Below are positions 16,625 through 26,714 of a stretch of 53,941 nucleotides of DNA, in pieces. The DNA lies in contig JAYVEV010000073.1 of assembly GCA_043773745.1 (NCBI GenBank), positions 1-53,941 of the forward strand, given 5' to 3'. The notes under the pieces are model-generated. The model ran no database searches. It was given only the letters and a program-made list of their open reading frames with translations, and was not told the DNA's origin. The stretch is from UKL13-2 sp043773745 (GTDB taxonomy: Bacteria > Pseudomonadota > Gammaproteobacteria > Burkholderiales > Usitatibacteraceae). A program made the translations under genes and the position numbers. Each line of letters starts with the position of its first letter. Within the stretch, counting starts at the first letter, position 1.

Positions 16625-19438
16625 GTGACCAAACGCCTCATCATCGCTGAAAAACCCTCCGTCGCTAATGACATTGCAAAGGCGCTGGGCGGCTTCAGTA
16701 AAAAAGACGACTATCTTGAAAGCGATGATTTTGTCTTGTCATCGGCAGTTGGTCATCTGGTCGAAATTGCAATGCCCGAAGAAGAAGAAGTCAAGCGTGG
16801 CAAATGGACTTTCGCGCATTTGCCTGCTATCCCGACCCAGTTCGCGCTGCGACCGATTGAAAAAACCGAACCGCGTTTGAAGCTGCTACTCAAGCTCATC
16901 AAACGCAAAGATGTATCCGGTCTCGTCAACGCCTGTGACGCGGGACGCGAAGGTGAATTGATCTTCCGCTACATCGCGCAATACGCAAAATCGAAGCACC
17001 CGATTCAGCGCTTGTGGTTGCAATCGATGACGCAAAACGCGATTCGTGACGGCTTCAAAAGTTTAGCCACGGGCGAATCTTATGAGCCGCTTGCCGATGC
17101 CGCAGTTTGTCGCTCCGAGTCTGATTGGTTGGTCGGGATCAACGGCACCCGGGCAATGACCGCATTCAATTCAAAATCAGGCGGCTTCCAGCTCACCACA
17201 GTAGGCCGGGTGCAAACCCCGACGCTGGCAATTATGGTTGAGCGCGAAGCCAAGATTAAGGCTTTCAAGCCGCGCGATTACTGGGAAGTGATCGGTAATT
17301 TTTCCGCTTCCGGTGGCGATTATGCGGGCCGCTGGTTTGATGAAAAGTTCAAAAAATCTGAAGACGAGGCATTAAAACCCGAACGCATTTGGGACGAAAA
17401 ATCGGCCCGTGCATTGGTCACCAAGTGCATGGGGAAAATCGGTACGGTAGAGGAAGAGTCGAAGCCGACCACGCAAGCGCCGCCGATGTTATTTGACTTA
17501 ACTTCGCTACAGCGCGAGGCCAATTCGCGCTTCGGTTTTAGCGCAAAAACCACCTTGGGCTTGGCGCAAGCGCTGTATGAAAAACATAAAGTCCTGACCT
17601 ATCCACGTACCGATGCGCGAGCGTTACCGGAAGATTACATTCCGACAGTGAACGAAACCTTGAAGATGTTAAAAAAAGGCCCCTACAACACTTTCGCCAA
17701 AAAAATTCTCGATGAAAAATGGGTAAAACCGAACAAGCGGATTTTTGATAACTCAAAAATTTCGGATCACTTCGCGATTATCCCGACGCTGCAAGAGCCG
17801 AAATCGCTGAATGAAATTGAGGCCAAGTTATATGACTTTGTGGTCAAACGATTCCTCGCCGTGTTCCATCCCAGCGCCGAATTTTTGCAGACCACCCGCA
17901 TCACCCGCGTGGAAAACGAACCCTTCAAATCCGAGGGCAAGGTGTTGGTCAACGCCGGCTGGCTGGCCGTTTATGGCCGTGAAATTGATGACGAAAATGC
18001 CACCAGCAACCTCTCTGCCGTTAAGCAAGGTGAAAAGGTAAAAGTGGAAACTATCGAGTCAAAACCCACCCAAACCAAACCGCCCGCACGCTTCTCTGAA
18101 GCGACGCTGCTATCGGCAATGGAAGGTGCCGGCAAGCTCATTGATGATGATGAACTCCGCGCGGCGATGAAAGAAAAAGGTTTGGGTACGCCCGCAACAC
18201 GCGCCGCCACCATTGAGGGTTTGTTGTTTGAGAAATATATTTTGCGCGAAGGGCGTGAGCTGATTCCAACCGCGAAAGCGTTTTCATTGATGACGCTGTT
18301 GCATGGCCTCGGCGTACCGGAATTGTTTTCGCCGGAGATGACAGCGGAGTGGGAATACAAGCTTTCACAGATGCAACAAGGCAAGCTATCCCGCAAAAAA
18401 TTCATGGCTGAAATTGTTGAGATGACGAAGCATATCGTCGGCCAAGCCAAGAATTTTGAAGCAGACACCATCCCGGGCGATTTTGGCAAACTCAATGTAC
18501 CCTGCCCAAAATGCGGCGGCGAGATTCACGAAAACTACAAAAAATTCCAATGCCAGAAATGCGATTTTGGGTTTTGGAAAATCCTTGCAGGACGCCAGCT
18601 TGAAATGCACGAAGCAGAAGCATTGATTGAGAAAAAGGAGGTCGGCCCACTCGATGGTTTCAGAAGCCGTTTGGGTCGTGCGTTTTCGGCCAATCTGATC
18701 TTGAATAAAGGGTTCGCCATCGAATTTTCATGGGGCGATAAAGATGGCGAAGATGGCGAGCCGCCTGATTTTACCGGGCAAGAGTCGCTCGGTGAATGTC
18801 CAAAATGTAAATCGCGGGTATTTGAAATGCCGAACGCTTACAGCTGTGAAAAAGCGGTGGGCTCAGCCAAGACTTGTGATTTCCGCTCGGGTCGCGTGAT
18901 CTTGAAACGGCCGATAGAGCGCGAGCAAATGGTGAAATTGCTGACTCAAGGAAAAACTGATTTGCTAACCAATTTCATCTCCAAAAAAGGACGCCCGTTC
19001 TCCGCGTATTTAGTGCGCCAGCCCGATGGCAAGACCAGCTTCGAATTTGAAGCGCGCGAACCGAAAGCGGGCGGCAAGGGTGCCCGCACGGCAGCCGCCA
19101 GCGGACCCGCAGGAGCCATGCGCATCCTCGGCAAGCACCCGATAGATGATCAGGTTATTTCGGTCTATTCAGGTCGCTATGGGCCTTATGTGAAGCACGG
19201 CACCACCAACGCGACCATTGCCGATAAAGACAAGGCTGATTCGATTACCTTGGATGAGGCGATTGCCTTGATTGAAGAAAAATCAGGTGGTGTGGTTGCC
19301 AAAAAGGTGCCGAAGCGGGCCAGCAAAGCGACAACGAAAACCGCTGCAAAACCTATTGCGGCGAAAGTAACAAAACCCAAAACAATTGCCAAACCAAAAA
19401 CGGTGAAAAAAGTGGTTGCCAAGAAAGCCAAGGCTTAG
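16625..19438 (+). CDS. topB: DNA topoisomerase III (type IA), with Lys-rich tail
   Basis: This type IA topoisomerase decatenates and relaxes DNA through a transient 5'-phosphotyrosine. The GTG at 16625 gives 937 residues starting MTKRLIIAEKPSVA; a longer reading from 16556 lacks family residues. The Toprim domain has E9-K10 and VNACDAGREGELIF (acidic metal site); the catalytic Tyr326 lies in VLTYPRTD; FNSKSGGFQLTTVGRVQTP is the conserved domain IV strand. The C-terminal third carries two cysteine clusters (CPKCGGEIHENYKKFQCQKC and CPKCKSRVFEMP), two Toprim-C/ribbon repeats, and a basic Lys/Ala/Pro/Thr tail of about 50 residues like a histone H1 tail, likely for DNA binding. It is longer than E. 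coli TopB (653), as usual for betaproteobacteria. Confidence 0.93.
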   Translation: MTKRLIIAEKPSVANDIAKALGGFSKKDDYLESDDFVLSSAVGHLVEIAMPEEEEVKRGKWTFAHLPAIPTQFALRPIEKTEPRLKLLLKLIKRKDVSGLVNACDAGREGELIFRYIAQYAKSKHPIQRLWLQSMTQNAIRDGFKSLATGESYEPLADAAVCRSESDWLVGINGTRAMTAFNSKSGGFQLTTVGRVQTPTLAIMVEREAKIKAFKPRDYWEVIGNFSASGGDYAGRWFDEKFKKSEDEALKPERIWDEKSARALVTKCMGKIGTVEEESKPTTQAPPMLFDLTSLQREANSRFGFSAKTTLGLAQALYEKHKVLTYPRTDARALPEDYIPTVNETLKMLKKGPYNTFAKKILDEKWVKPNKRIFDNSKISDHFAIIPTLQEPKSLNEIEAKLYDFVVKRFLAVFHPSAEFLQTTRITRVENEPFKSEGKVLVNAGWLAVYGREIDDENATSNLSAVKQGEKVKVETIESKPTQTKPPARFSEATLLSAMEGAGKLIDDDELRAAMKEKGLGTPATRAATIEGLLFEKYILREGRELIPTAKAFSLMTLLHGLGVPELFSPEMTAEWEYKLSQMQQGKLSRKKFMAEIVEMTKHIVGQAKNFEADTIPGDFGKLNVPCPKCGGEIHENYKKFQCQKCDFGFWKILAGRQLEMHEAEALIEKKEVGPLDGFRSRLGRAFSANLILNKGFAIEFSWGDKDGEDGEPPDFTGQESLGECPKCKSRVFEMPNAYSCEKAVGSAKTCDFRSGRVILKRPIEREQMVKLLTQGKTDLLTNFISKKGRPFSAYLVRQPDGKTSFEFEAREPKAGGKGARTAAASGPAGAMRILGKHPIDDQVISVYSGRYGPYVKHGTTNATIADKDKADSITLDEAIALIEEKSGGVVAKKVPKRASKATTKTAAKPIAAKVTKPKTIAKPKTVKKVVAKKAKA

Positions 19439-19484
19439 GCAGCTTATCCCCGGCATCGCCTTTTCGAATCATATCAAACCAATG

Positions 19485-19528
19485 CTGGCGGGGCATTTGG
19501 GGCATTATTGCCTCGAGTGCCCCGCCAG
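19485..19528. terminator. Hairpin between convergent topB and S9 peptidase genes
   Basis: CTGGCGGGGCA at 19485-19495 pairs exactly with TGCCCCGCCAG at 19518-19528 (11 bp, 22-base loop). It sits in the middle of the 114-base gap between genes that converge, followed on the plus strand by TGTTTGCGTTTATAACC. It probably ends both transcripts, although the T-tracts are imperfect. Confidence 0.6.
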
Positions 19529-19552
19529 TGTTTGCGTTTATAACCTTTTTCG

Positions 19553-22042
19553 TTACTTGGTTAGGTCAGCTCTGGCTACCCCGATGTCACGCGGCTTCGC
19601 GTTCTTCACATATTTTTCCATCCACAGATTCGTCTCATACAACATATGTGAGATGGATTCACGGGCGCGATAGCTGTGACTTTCGTTCGGCAGCATCACC
19701 AGTCGCGCAGTACCGCCCAAGCCCTTCATGGCTTGGAACAAGCGTTCGCTTTGGATGGGGAAAGTGCCAGGATTGTTGTCCTGTTCGCCATGGATCATGA
19801 GCAGTGCATCTTTGATATTGTCGGCAAAGTTGAACGGCGACATGGCGTTGTAGGTGTCCTTCACCTTCCAGAATGGACGCTCTTCTGACTGAAAGCCGAA
19901 CGGCGTCAGCGTGCGGTTGTAGGCACCAGAACGTGCGATGCCGGCGCGGAACAGCCTAGTGTGTGCCAACAGATTGGCCGTCATAAAAGCGCCATAAGAA
20001 TGACCGCCTATGGCGATGCGATCACGATCAGCCACGCCACGTCGCACCACTTCATTAACCGCAGCTTCAGCATTGGCAATCAGTTGCGGTAAGTAGGTGT
20101 CGTTCGCCTCTTTGCCGACGATAGGCATAGATGGATTATCCAGCACGGCATAACCCATCGCGAGCATGGCTTGCGGGCCCCAGTAGCTAATGTTGTTGAA
20201 GCGATAAGGTGAGGATGTAACCTGGCTGGCGGCGCTCGCGGTGGTGAATTCCTGCGGGTAGGCCCACATCAACATGGGCAGCGGGCCATCCCGCTTTGCA
20301 TCGTAGTTGGGCGGCAAATAAAGGGTCGCTGTCAGGTCAACCCCATCGGCACGCTTATAACGAATTTGTTCTTTACCCACATTTGCCAACTGCGGCGTGG
20401 GGTGGGGGAATTGGGTCAGTTGCGTGAGCTGCGCTTCCTTTGATTTACGCAAATCACGTACATAAAAGTTGGCTCGCTCCGTCGGCGATTCGCGCGTAGT
20501 CAGCAAACGCTTGCCTTCGTTATCCAGCAACGCAATCACATCTTCAAATTTTGGTGCTTCAGAATGAAACAGCCGTTCTTTCTTTTTGGTAGTGAGATTC
20601 CAGCGATCAATAAACGGACGATTTCCCTCTGGCGATGCACCCGCACCATCGAGGAAAATAGACTCCTTGTCAGCGGCAATCAACAGCCGCTGATAGCCTG
20701 CAGAGTCCATGACGGTCTGCGGGGCGCCTGGATCGTTATAGCGATCTTCGCTTGCATAACTGGCAATAAGTTCGGTGGCCTTAGTCGAGACATCGGGAAA
20801 AATACGCCAAGTTTTAACCGCGCGCGTTTTCCACCAATACTCCGTCACTAATGCCAAGTCTGCACGCGCCCATTGCGCACCTTGATACCGGCTGCCTAGC
20901 TTTATCAGCTCACGCGGCTTGTCGGTAAAAGGAGCGGCCTGAATGAAAACAATATCCCGAACATCTGCTGTTTTTGCGGGGTCGCCTCCATCTTGCGCTT
21001 CCGCCCACACCATTGCGGCAGGCGCATCGGCGCGCCAACTCACATCACGCACACCAACGCGCACAGCATCGTTGCCAGGCGGTAAACCTTCTTCCAGCGG
21101 TAGCTTGGCAACCGCATTAATAACCTTGCCAGCAAGGTTGCGGACCTCAATGCGTCGCGGAAATGACTGTGACGACACCAGGTACGAATAAGGACGCTCA
21201 AGGGTTTGTGTCAGCAGATACATTCCATTCGGCGACACACTGACATTCGTGATCCGCTCGGGGTCACCAATTGTGGCGGCTTTACCGCTAACGCTCACCA
21301 AGGCAAGTTGCACCAGTGTGTAATGTTCAAAAATTTTCGCGTCTCCTTCATTTTTTAACAGGTCCTGCAAGGTGCGAACCTGGCGCTGCCCGCTGCCGGG
21401 TGTGGCATCTTGTGTGTTGGGGCCCGTGGGCACAACGGCTGCGGTAGGCGCTGCGCCCTGCTTGGCCGGGCGCAAACGTACCAGCAAATTTTTACTGTCT
21501 GGCATCCAGCTAAACCCGCGGCCATAAACCGTATTCAGCGGCGCGGCCGATATTTTTTTTGCGGTATGCGAGGGGATGTCGACAAGCCATAATTCCACAC
21601 CGCCTGACTCTGCAATGTGCGTGAATGCAAGGGAGCGCTGGTCTGGCGACCATGCCATATCAGCAAGCTTCAGGTTTTGCGGCAGGCCGCTGAAGCGAGT
21701 TTCTTTGCGGCTTTCGATATCCAGCAGCCATAAATCTTCACCAAAAGAGAAGCGGCTTTGGCTATAGGTGCGCGGGTTAATGCGCAAGCCGGCCAGTTTT
21801 AATTCTGGCTGTGCAACTTCGCGAATGCTGGGCAAGGTTGGCGTTTTCACCATCGCGATTAAATCGCGACGCGGACTCAGGCTTGTCGTCGGCGCGCGCA
21901 ATTGATCAACGATTGCTTGAAGTGGGGCGGGCGGCGCTTTATAGAGGCCAACCTCTTCCGCGCGAACGGTTGTGCTGAATGTTGCTGCAGTAAAAACAAC
22001 GGCAGCCGGAATTAATGCGAACTTTAAATTTGCAAAAGGCAT
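19553..22042 (-). CDS. Exported S9-family prolyl oligopeptidase-like peptidase
   Basis: This serine peptidase of the prolyl oligopeptidase/DPP-IV superfamily is probably periplasmic. The 829-residue protein has a signal peptide (AAVVFTAATFSTTVRAEE), a beta-propeller-like central region with repeated short WD-type strands (LWLLDIESRKETRFSGL, MAWSPDQRSLAFTHI), and a C-terminal alpha/beta-hydrolase domain. The nucleophile is Ser682 in IGGHSYGAFM, the acid is in MIHGEQDNNPGTFP and the histidine in NESHSYRA. It ends next to a shared hairpin with topB. Upstream (22043-22137) there is room for its own promoter, then the IS30 remnant. Role: general peptide breakdown or cell-envelope proteolysis; no specific substrate can be given. 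Confidence 0.92.
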   Translation of the reverse strand: MPFANLKFALIPAAVVFTAATFSTTVRAEEVGLYKAPPAPLQAIVDQLRAPTTSLSPRRDLIAMVKTPTLPSIREVAQPELKLAGLRINPRTYSQSRFSFGEDLWLLDIESRKETRFSGLPQNLKLADMAWSPDQRSLAFTHIAESGGVELWLVDIPSHTAKKISAAPLNTVYGRGFSWMPDSKNLLVRLRPAKQGAAPTAAVVPTGPNTQDATPGSGQRQVRTLQDLLKNEGDAKIFEHYTLVQLALVSVSGKAATIGDPERITNVSVSPNGMYLLTQTLERPYSYLVSSQSFPRRIEVRNLAGKVINAVAKLPLEEGLPPGNDAVRVGVRDVSWRADAPAAMVWAEAQDGGDPAKTADVRDIVFIQAAPFTDKPRELIKLGSRYQGAQWARADLALVTEYWWKTRAVKTWRIFPDVSTKATELIASYASEDRYNDPGAPQTVMDSAGYQRLLIAADKESIFLDGAGASPEGNRPFIDRWNLTTKKKERLFHSEAPKFEDVIALLDNEGKRLLTTRESPTERANFYVRDLRKSKEAQLTQLTQFPHPTPQLANVGKEQIRYKRADGVDLTATLYLPPNYDAKRDGPLPMLMWAYPQEFTTASAASQVTSSPYRFNNISYWGPQAMLAMGYAVLDNPSMPIVGKEANDTYLPQLIANAEAAVNEVVRRGVADRDRIAIGGHSYGAFMTANLLAHTRLFRAGIARSGAYNRTLTPFGFQSEERPFWKVKDTYNAMSPFNFADNIKDALLMIHGEQDNNPGTFPIQSERLFQAMKGLGGTARLVMLPNESHSYRARESISHMLYETNLWMEKYVKNAKPRDIGVARADLTK

Positions 22043-22137
22043 GTTGAGCTTCCTTGAAATAAAAAATCTATTGCTAAATAAAAACTCTCATAAGGCAAAA
22101 TCGCAGACCGCCATTTGAAGCGGTGTTTTAGGCAAAA

Positions 22138-22807
22138 AGGTGGATTCGCGTTTAACTTGTCGCCGCGGTGGTCATCTCGGATAGTACTAGAGTCAGTGAT
22201 TTCCAGCCTAGGCGTTTGCGTGGTCGGTTGTTCAATTCCTCGGCGAGCCGGTTCAGCTGGGCCTGCGTTACGCGACGCAGGCTCTTGCCCTTCGGCAAGT
22301 ACGGGCGAATGAGTCCGTTGATATTTTCGACCGCCCCCTTCTGATAGGGCTTGCCCGGATCGCAGGCCTACAAACGCCCCGGCAACAAGGCGGGTAACTG
22401 GGCAAACTCATAGCCCTGATCGACCGTCAGGGTCGATATCGGCACGCCCGGTCCAGCACCACCAGCACTTTGATGGCCTCGTGACGACGGCCAACAAGGC
22501 TGTCGCCTTCACAGTGGCCGATGCAGTCGCGGGTCAATACGGCTTTGTCGCGCCGCTTGATCGGCTGTGCCTGTTTCACCCATGCCATTTTCCCGCGCCG
22601 CTTGGCAGCCGTGTAATGACGCAAGCGCGCCCTTAGCCGTTTTTTGCCGCTGCGATGCACATAACGATAAATCGCGGCCACACTGACCGACAGCTTCAGA
22701 ACATGAACGATCTGTTCGGGCGAGTACCGCTTGAGGATACCGCTTTTGCCTCACCTCACCCCTTCCCGTTCAACCTGAGTTGCGACAAGTCGTACGCGAA
22801 TTCACCT
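22138..22807 (-). mobile_element. Internally deleted IS30-family element with both inverted repeats
   Basis: The ends are a 26-bp inverted repeat: 22138-22163 (begins AGGTGGATTCGCGT) and 22782-22807, whose reverse complement begins AGGTGAATTCGCGT; 22 of 26 positions agree. AAA flanks both ends outside the repeats, possibly a short target duplication. The element is about 670 bases, while intact IS30 members are about 1.1-1.2 kb, so it has lost internal sequence and is not autonomous. The transposase stop codon lies inside the left repeat, as is usual in IS30 elements. Confidence 0.8.
22152..22750 (-). pseudogene. IS30-family transposase remnant
   Basis: On the minus strand the remains of a DDE transposase can be read in two frames: ILKRYSPEQIVHVLKLSV, then YRYVHRSGKKRLRARLRHY, QPIKRRDKAVLTRDCIGHCE, EGDSLVGRRHEAIKVLVVLD (first catalytic Asp), VDQGYEFAQLPALLPGRL (second Asp), DPGKPYQKGAVENINGLIRP (catalytic Glu) and NNRPRKRLGWKSLT. 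The N-terminal helix-turn-helix is missing, a stretch after LVVLDRACRY is deleted with a frameshift, and a TAG interrupts the frame after PGRL. It cannot encode active transposase. Confidence 0.88.
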
Positions 22808-22873
22808 AAATGCTTCGATTGCCGCGTGGATTCTAGTGTGTTGTCGATGACTTGCCGCCGCTTTGGCTCAATG

Positions 22874-22902
22874 AAAAACGCCCGCTGTTTGCGGGCGTTT
22901 TA
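22874..22902 (-). terminator. Rho-independent terminator of gyrB
   Basis: AAAACGCCCGC at 22875-22885 pairs exactly with GCGGGCGTTTT at 22891-22901 across a 5-base loop. Read on the minus strand it lies 12 bases past the gyrB stop, with the U-tract formed by the closing end of the stem. It can also act on plus-strand transcription. Confidence 0.85.
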
Positions 22903-22913
22903 CTGTTTGTGTT

Positions 22914-25328
22914 TTAAACATCCAGGTTTTGCACAATCAACGCATTACTTTCAATAAATGCGCGGCGCGGCTCGACATCATCACCCATTAGCGTGGTGAA
23001 AATTTCATCCGCGGCAATGCCGTCCTCGATCTGCACGCGATTCAAAATTCGCACCTTGGGATCCATTGTCGTTTCCCACAATTGCTCGGGATTCATTTCG
23101 CCCAGACCCTTGTAGCGCTGGATATGCATGCCGTCTTTGGCTTGATCAATTAGCCAGCCAAGCGCGCTGGCAAATGTGCTGATGGCCAAACCTTTTTCGC
23201 CGCGCTTGATTTCTGCGCCTTCGCGAATCAGTCCGTTTAGTGTTTGCGCGGTTTTCACAATTTGTTCGTAGTCGCCTGTTTCAATAAATGTTGAATCGAT
23301 CACGGTCTGACGGGTGTTGCCGTGAAGGGTTTTAACGCAGCGTAGGCGGTAGCCGTCGTGCGCTTCATCTTGCTCAACCTTCACGGTCAAATGGTGCGCA
23401 CCAACCGCGTCAATCAGCCACACCGCCGCTTTGGATGCACCTTCCGCATTCTTTAAATCAAAGCGCGGGCATTGCAACATGCCGGTAAGCACCTCAGGAT
23501 CAAGCGTGCGCATCAGACGCGTGATGACCGCCTCGGTCATGAGAAAATCTTTCGCAATATTTTCCAATGCCTCACCCATGATCGGCGCGCTGCCACCACC
23601 CGGATTAAGCACTGCATCATTCAGCGCTTTTTTGAGTTGCGCCTGTTTGAGCTCCAGCTCATCTTTTACATACCGCTCTTCCTTGCCGCTCTTGATTTTG
23701 TAGAGCGGGGGCTGGGCTATGTAGATATAACCGTTCTCGACGAGCTGCGGCATTTGACGATAGAAAAATGTCAACAACAGGGTGCGAATGTGTGCGCCGT
23801 CAACGTCCGCGTCGGTCATGATGATAATACGGTGATAGCGAAGCTTGTCGTGGTTGAAGTCGTCCCGACCAATCCCTGCGCCGAGCGCCGTGATGAGCGT
23901 GGCAATTTGCTCCGATGAAATGACTTTATCTATGCGCGCTTTTTCAACGTTTAAAACTTTTCCGCGTAACGGCAAAATTGCCTGGAATTTGCGGTCGCGG
24001 CCCTGTTTGGCGGAGCCGCCGGCAGAGTCACCCTCAACAATATAAATTTCGCAAAGTGAGGGGTCTTTTTCCTGACAGTCTGCCAACTTACCGGGGAGCC
24101 CAACCCCATCCATAACGCCTTTGCGGCGGGTGAGTTCGCGCGCTTTTCTGGCGGCGTCGCGCGCGCGCGCGGCATCAATAATTTTGCCGCAGATGGTTTT
24201 TGCGTCGGCGGGATTCTCAAGCAGATACTCGGACAGCTTAGCGGCCACCACTTCGGATACTACGGGTTGAACCTCACTTGATACCAGCTTGTCTTTTGTT
24301 TGCGATGAAAACTTTGGCTCGGGGACTTTCACTGAAAGCACGCAGGTCAACCCCTCGCGCATATCGTCGCCTGATGTTTCTACTTTGGCTTTTTTGGCGA
24401 GCTCGTTTTCTTCGATGAACTTGTTCATCACGCGCGTCATGGCGGTTCGCAACCCGGTCAGGTGGGTGCCGCCATCGCGTTGTGGGATGTTGTTGGTGAA
24501 ACACTGCACGGACTCGCCATAGCTGTCGTTCCACTGCATCGACACCTCAATGGTCATGCCATCCTTTTCGCCTATGGCATAGAATATTTTTGGGTGTAAT
24601 ACCGTTTTCGAACGATTCATGTATTCGACGAAACCTTTTACGCCGCCGGAGTAGGCAAAGTTTTCGCTTTTTCCATTACGCTGATCGACTAGCTCGATTT
24701 TTACGCCGTTGTTCAAAAAAGAAAGTTCACGTAACCGCTTCGCTAGAATTTCATAATGAAACTCAATCAGAGTGAAGGTTTCTTTCGCCGCCAGAAAATG
24801 CACTTCTGTGCCCCGCTTATCCGTCGTACCAACGACGGCCAACTGTGATACACGTTCGCCGTGACGAAACTCCATCTCGTGCACTTTTCCATCGCGTCGG
24901 ATGCGCAACTTTAACCATTCGGAAAGCGCATTCACCACCGATACGCCGACGCCGTGCAAACCGCCGGATACCTTGTAGGAATTCGCGTCAAATTTCCCAC
25001 CTGCATGCAACTCGGTCATCACGATTTCTGCTGCAGAGCGTTTAAATTCGTCGTCCTCTTTGATGCCGGTTGGGATGCCTCTACCGTTATCGGTAACGGA
25101 AATGGAGTTGTCGGTATGAATGGTAATTTTGATGTCGTCGCAATGACCGGCTAGCGCTTCATCAATGGCGTTATCAACTACCTCAAAAACCATATGGTGC
25201 AAGCCGCTACCGTCCGAGGTGTCGCCGATGTACATGCCGGGACGTTTACGTACTGCTTCCAGACCTTTCAAAATTTTGATTGAGTCTGAGTCATATGCTT
25301 TTTCGTCTGGTTTCTTTGGCGGTACCAT
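22914..25328 (-). CDS. gyrB: DNA gyrase subunit B
   Basis: This is the ATPase subunit of gyrase, which introduces negative supercoils with GyrA. The 804-residue protein has the GHKL ATPase domain (EVVDNAIDEALAGHCD, DNGRGIPTGI, GGLHGVGVSVVNALSEWL), the transducer domain, and the Toprim domain (YIVEGDSAGGSAKQGRDR, MTDADVDGAHIRTLLLTFFY). The C-terminal tail (QRYKGLGEMNPEQLWETTMD) is conserved. Length is standard for proteobacteria with the insert in the Toprim region. It follows dnaN in the same direction after about 105 bases, the classical dnaA-dnaN-gyrB order with recF missing from its usual place between dnaN and gyrB. Confidence 0.98.
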   Translation of the reverse strand: MVPPKKPDEKAYDSDSIKILKGLEAVRKRPGMYIGDTSDGSGLHHMVFEVVDNAIDEALAGHCDDIKITIHTDNSISVTDNGRGIPTGIKEDDEFKRSAAEIVMTELHAGGKFDANSYKVSGGLHGVGVSVVNALSEWLKLRIRRDGKVHEMEFRHGERVSQLAVVGTTDKRGTEVHFLAAKETFTLIEFHYEILAKRLRELSFLNNGVKIELVDQRNGKSENFAYSGGVKGFVEYMNRSKTVLHPKIFYAIGEKDGMTIEVSMQWNDSYGESVQCFTNNIPQRDGGTHLTGLRTAMTRVMNKFIEENELAKKAKVETSGDDMREGLTCVLSVKVPEPKFSSQTKDKLVSSEVQPVVSEVVAAKLSEYLLENPADAKTICGKIIDAARARDAARKARELTRRKGVMDGVGLPGKLADCQEKDPSLCEIYIVEGDSAGGSAKQGRDRKFQAILPLRGKVLNVEKARIDKVISSEQIATLITALGAGIGRDDFNHDKLRYHRIIIMTDADVDGAHIRTLLLTFFYRQMPQLVENGYIYIAQPPLYKIKSGKEERYVKDELELKQAQLKKALNDAVLNPGGGSAPIMGEALENIAKDFLMTEAVITRLMRTLDPEVLTGMLQCPRFDLKNAEGASKAAVWLIDAVGAHHLTVKVEQDEAHDGYRLRCVKTLHGNTRQTVIDSTFIETGDYEQIVKTAQTLNGLIREGAEIKRGEKGLAISTFASALGWLIDQAKDGMHIQRYKGLGEMNPEQLWETTMDPKVRILNRVQIEDGIAADEIFTTLMGDDVEPRRAFIESNALIVQNLDV

Positions 25329-25433
25329 TTGTTTCCCTGCTTTCGTGCTGAGGCTTAATCGTTATTTAAGTATTGCCGCTGCTGTTTTTTTCAGTCTTGC
25401 TGCGCTACGGTGCTTTTATTTTTTGTGGCTGAT

Positions 25434-26543
25434 CTATATGCGCATTGGCATGACAACGTACTTGAAATCATCGCTGCCAGGTTGGGTCATCAGTGCGCTG
25501 GACATGTTTGCTTCACCCAGTGATAGCTGAATTGTTTCTGTCGAAAGGTGGCCCAGGACATCGAGCAGATACGCAATATTAAAAGCAATATCCAACGCAT
25601 CGCGATCATAAGGGATGGGCAAACTCTCTTCGGCCTCTTCCTGCTCGTTGTTGGAGCAAATAATGGAAAGCGAGTCTTTCGTGAACACCAGCCTGACGCC
25701 GCGAATTTTATCATTGGATAGAATCGCCGCGCGCTGGAGTGCGCTCTGAAATTCGGCACGGTTTAGGGATACATGATTGGTATAGCCTGCCGGGATGACT
25801 TTGGTGTAATCGGGAAATTTACCTTCAACAATTTTTGACACTATTTCAATTCCAGTGAAGGTAAATTTCACTTGGTTTTGATGCATGGTGAGATTGATAG
25901 GATCATCGCTTTCATCCAGCAATTTGATTAACTCCAATACTGTTTTTCTCGGCAAGATTGCATCTATCTTGGCAACCGGTTCGGCCAATTTATATTGCGC
26001 CATCGATAAGCGATGACCATCGGTTGCCACTACCCGCAGTGTGTCGCCGTCGGTGGAAAGCAATACGCCGTTCAGGTAGTAACGAATATCCTGAACCGCC
26101 ATCGCAAACTGCACCAATCCCAAGACGCGCTTGAATTCCCTTTGCGGTAGCGAGAATTCTGTTGCGCTGTCTTTTGCTTCTGCTATTTTTGGGTAGTCGG
26201 CTGCTGCCAGCGTTTGTAGTACAAAACGGCTTTTACCTGCTTTGACCGTTAAGCGATTTTCTTTTGTGTCTAGCGCCGTGTCCGCATCGGGTGGCAAAGC
26301 ACGCAGAATATCCTGTAGTTTTTTCGCTCCTACTGTGAGGCTGCCCGGTTTATGGGGAGTATCCAGCTTGGCGCTGGCTTTGATTTGCACTTCCAAATCG
26401 GTTGCCAAAAAATGAACCGATTGATCAATAACTTCAATCAACACGTTCGATAAAATGGGCAGCGTATGACGTCGCTCCACAATGCCCGTAACGAACTGTA
26501 ATGGGCCAAGCAGTGTGCTGTTCTTAGTTTTAATGTTTAGCAT
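25434..26543 (-). CDS. dnaN: DNA polymerase III beta subunit (sliding clamp)
   Basis: This ring-shaped clamp holds DNA polymerase III on the template. The 369-residue protein has the three clamp domains and ends with the typical YVVMPMRI. Landmarks are GIVERRHTLPILSNVLIEV near the N-terminus, VVATDGHRLSMAQYKL in the middle domain and GKFPDYTKVIP in the third. It lies downstream of dnaA across a 227-base AT-rich gap that probably contributes to the origin, and upstream of gyrB; there is no recF gene in the gap. Confidence 0.98.
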   Translation of the reverse strand: MLNIKTKNSTLLGPLQFVTGIVERRHTLPILSNVLIEVIDQSVHFLATDLEVQIKASAKLDTPHKPGSLTVGAKKLQDILRALPPDADTALDTKENRLTVKAGKSRFVLQTLAAADYPKIAEAKDSATEFSLPQREFKRVLGLVQFAMAVQDIRYYLNGVLLSTDGDTLRVVATDGHRLSMAQYKLAEPVAKIDAILPRKTVLELIKLLDESDDPINLTMHQNQVKFTFTGIEIVSKIVEGKFPDYTKVIPAGYTNHVSLNRAEFQSALQRAAILSNDKIRGVRLVFTKDSLSIICSNNEQEEAEESLPIPYDRDALDIAFNIAYLLDVLGHLSTETIQLSLGEANMSSALMTQPGSDDFKYVVMPMRI

Positions 26544-26668
26544 GATTAAACCTAATAGGTAATAGATAAGGGAGAACGGAAATCGGTATAGAAGTACAAA
26601 ACATTAACTATTCAACGACTTAGGGTAAAAAAAACAAACGTATGGTTCACCATATGGCTGTGGAACAC

Positions 26669-26677
26669 TGTGGATAA
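26669..26677 (-). promoter_or_regulatory. DnaA box (perfect)
   Basis: TGTGGATAA on the plus strand is the complement of TTATCCACA, the high-affinity DnaA box. It directly abuts the AT-rich tract of repeated AAAT units. Confidence 0.75.
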
Positions 26678-26714
26678 ATAAATAAATAAACAAATTAATA
26701 AAATCAAAGAAGAA

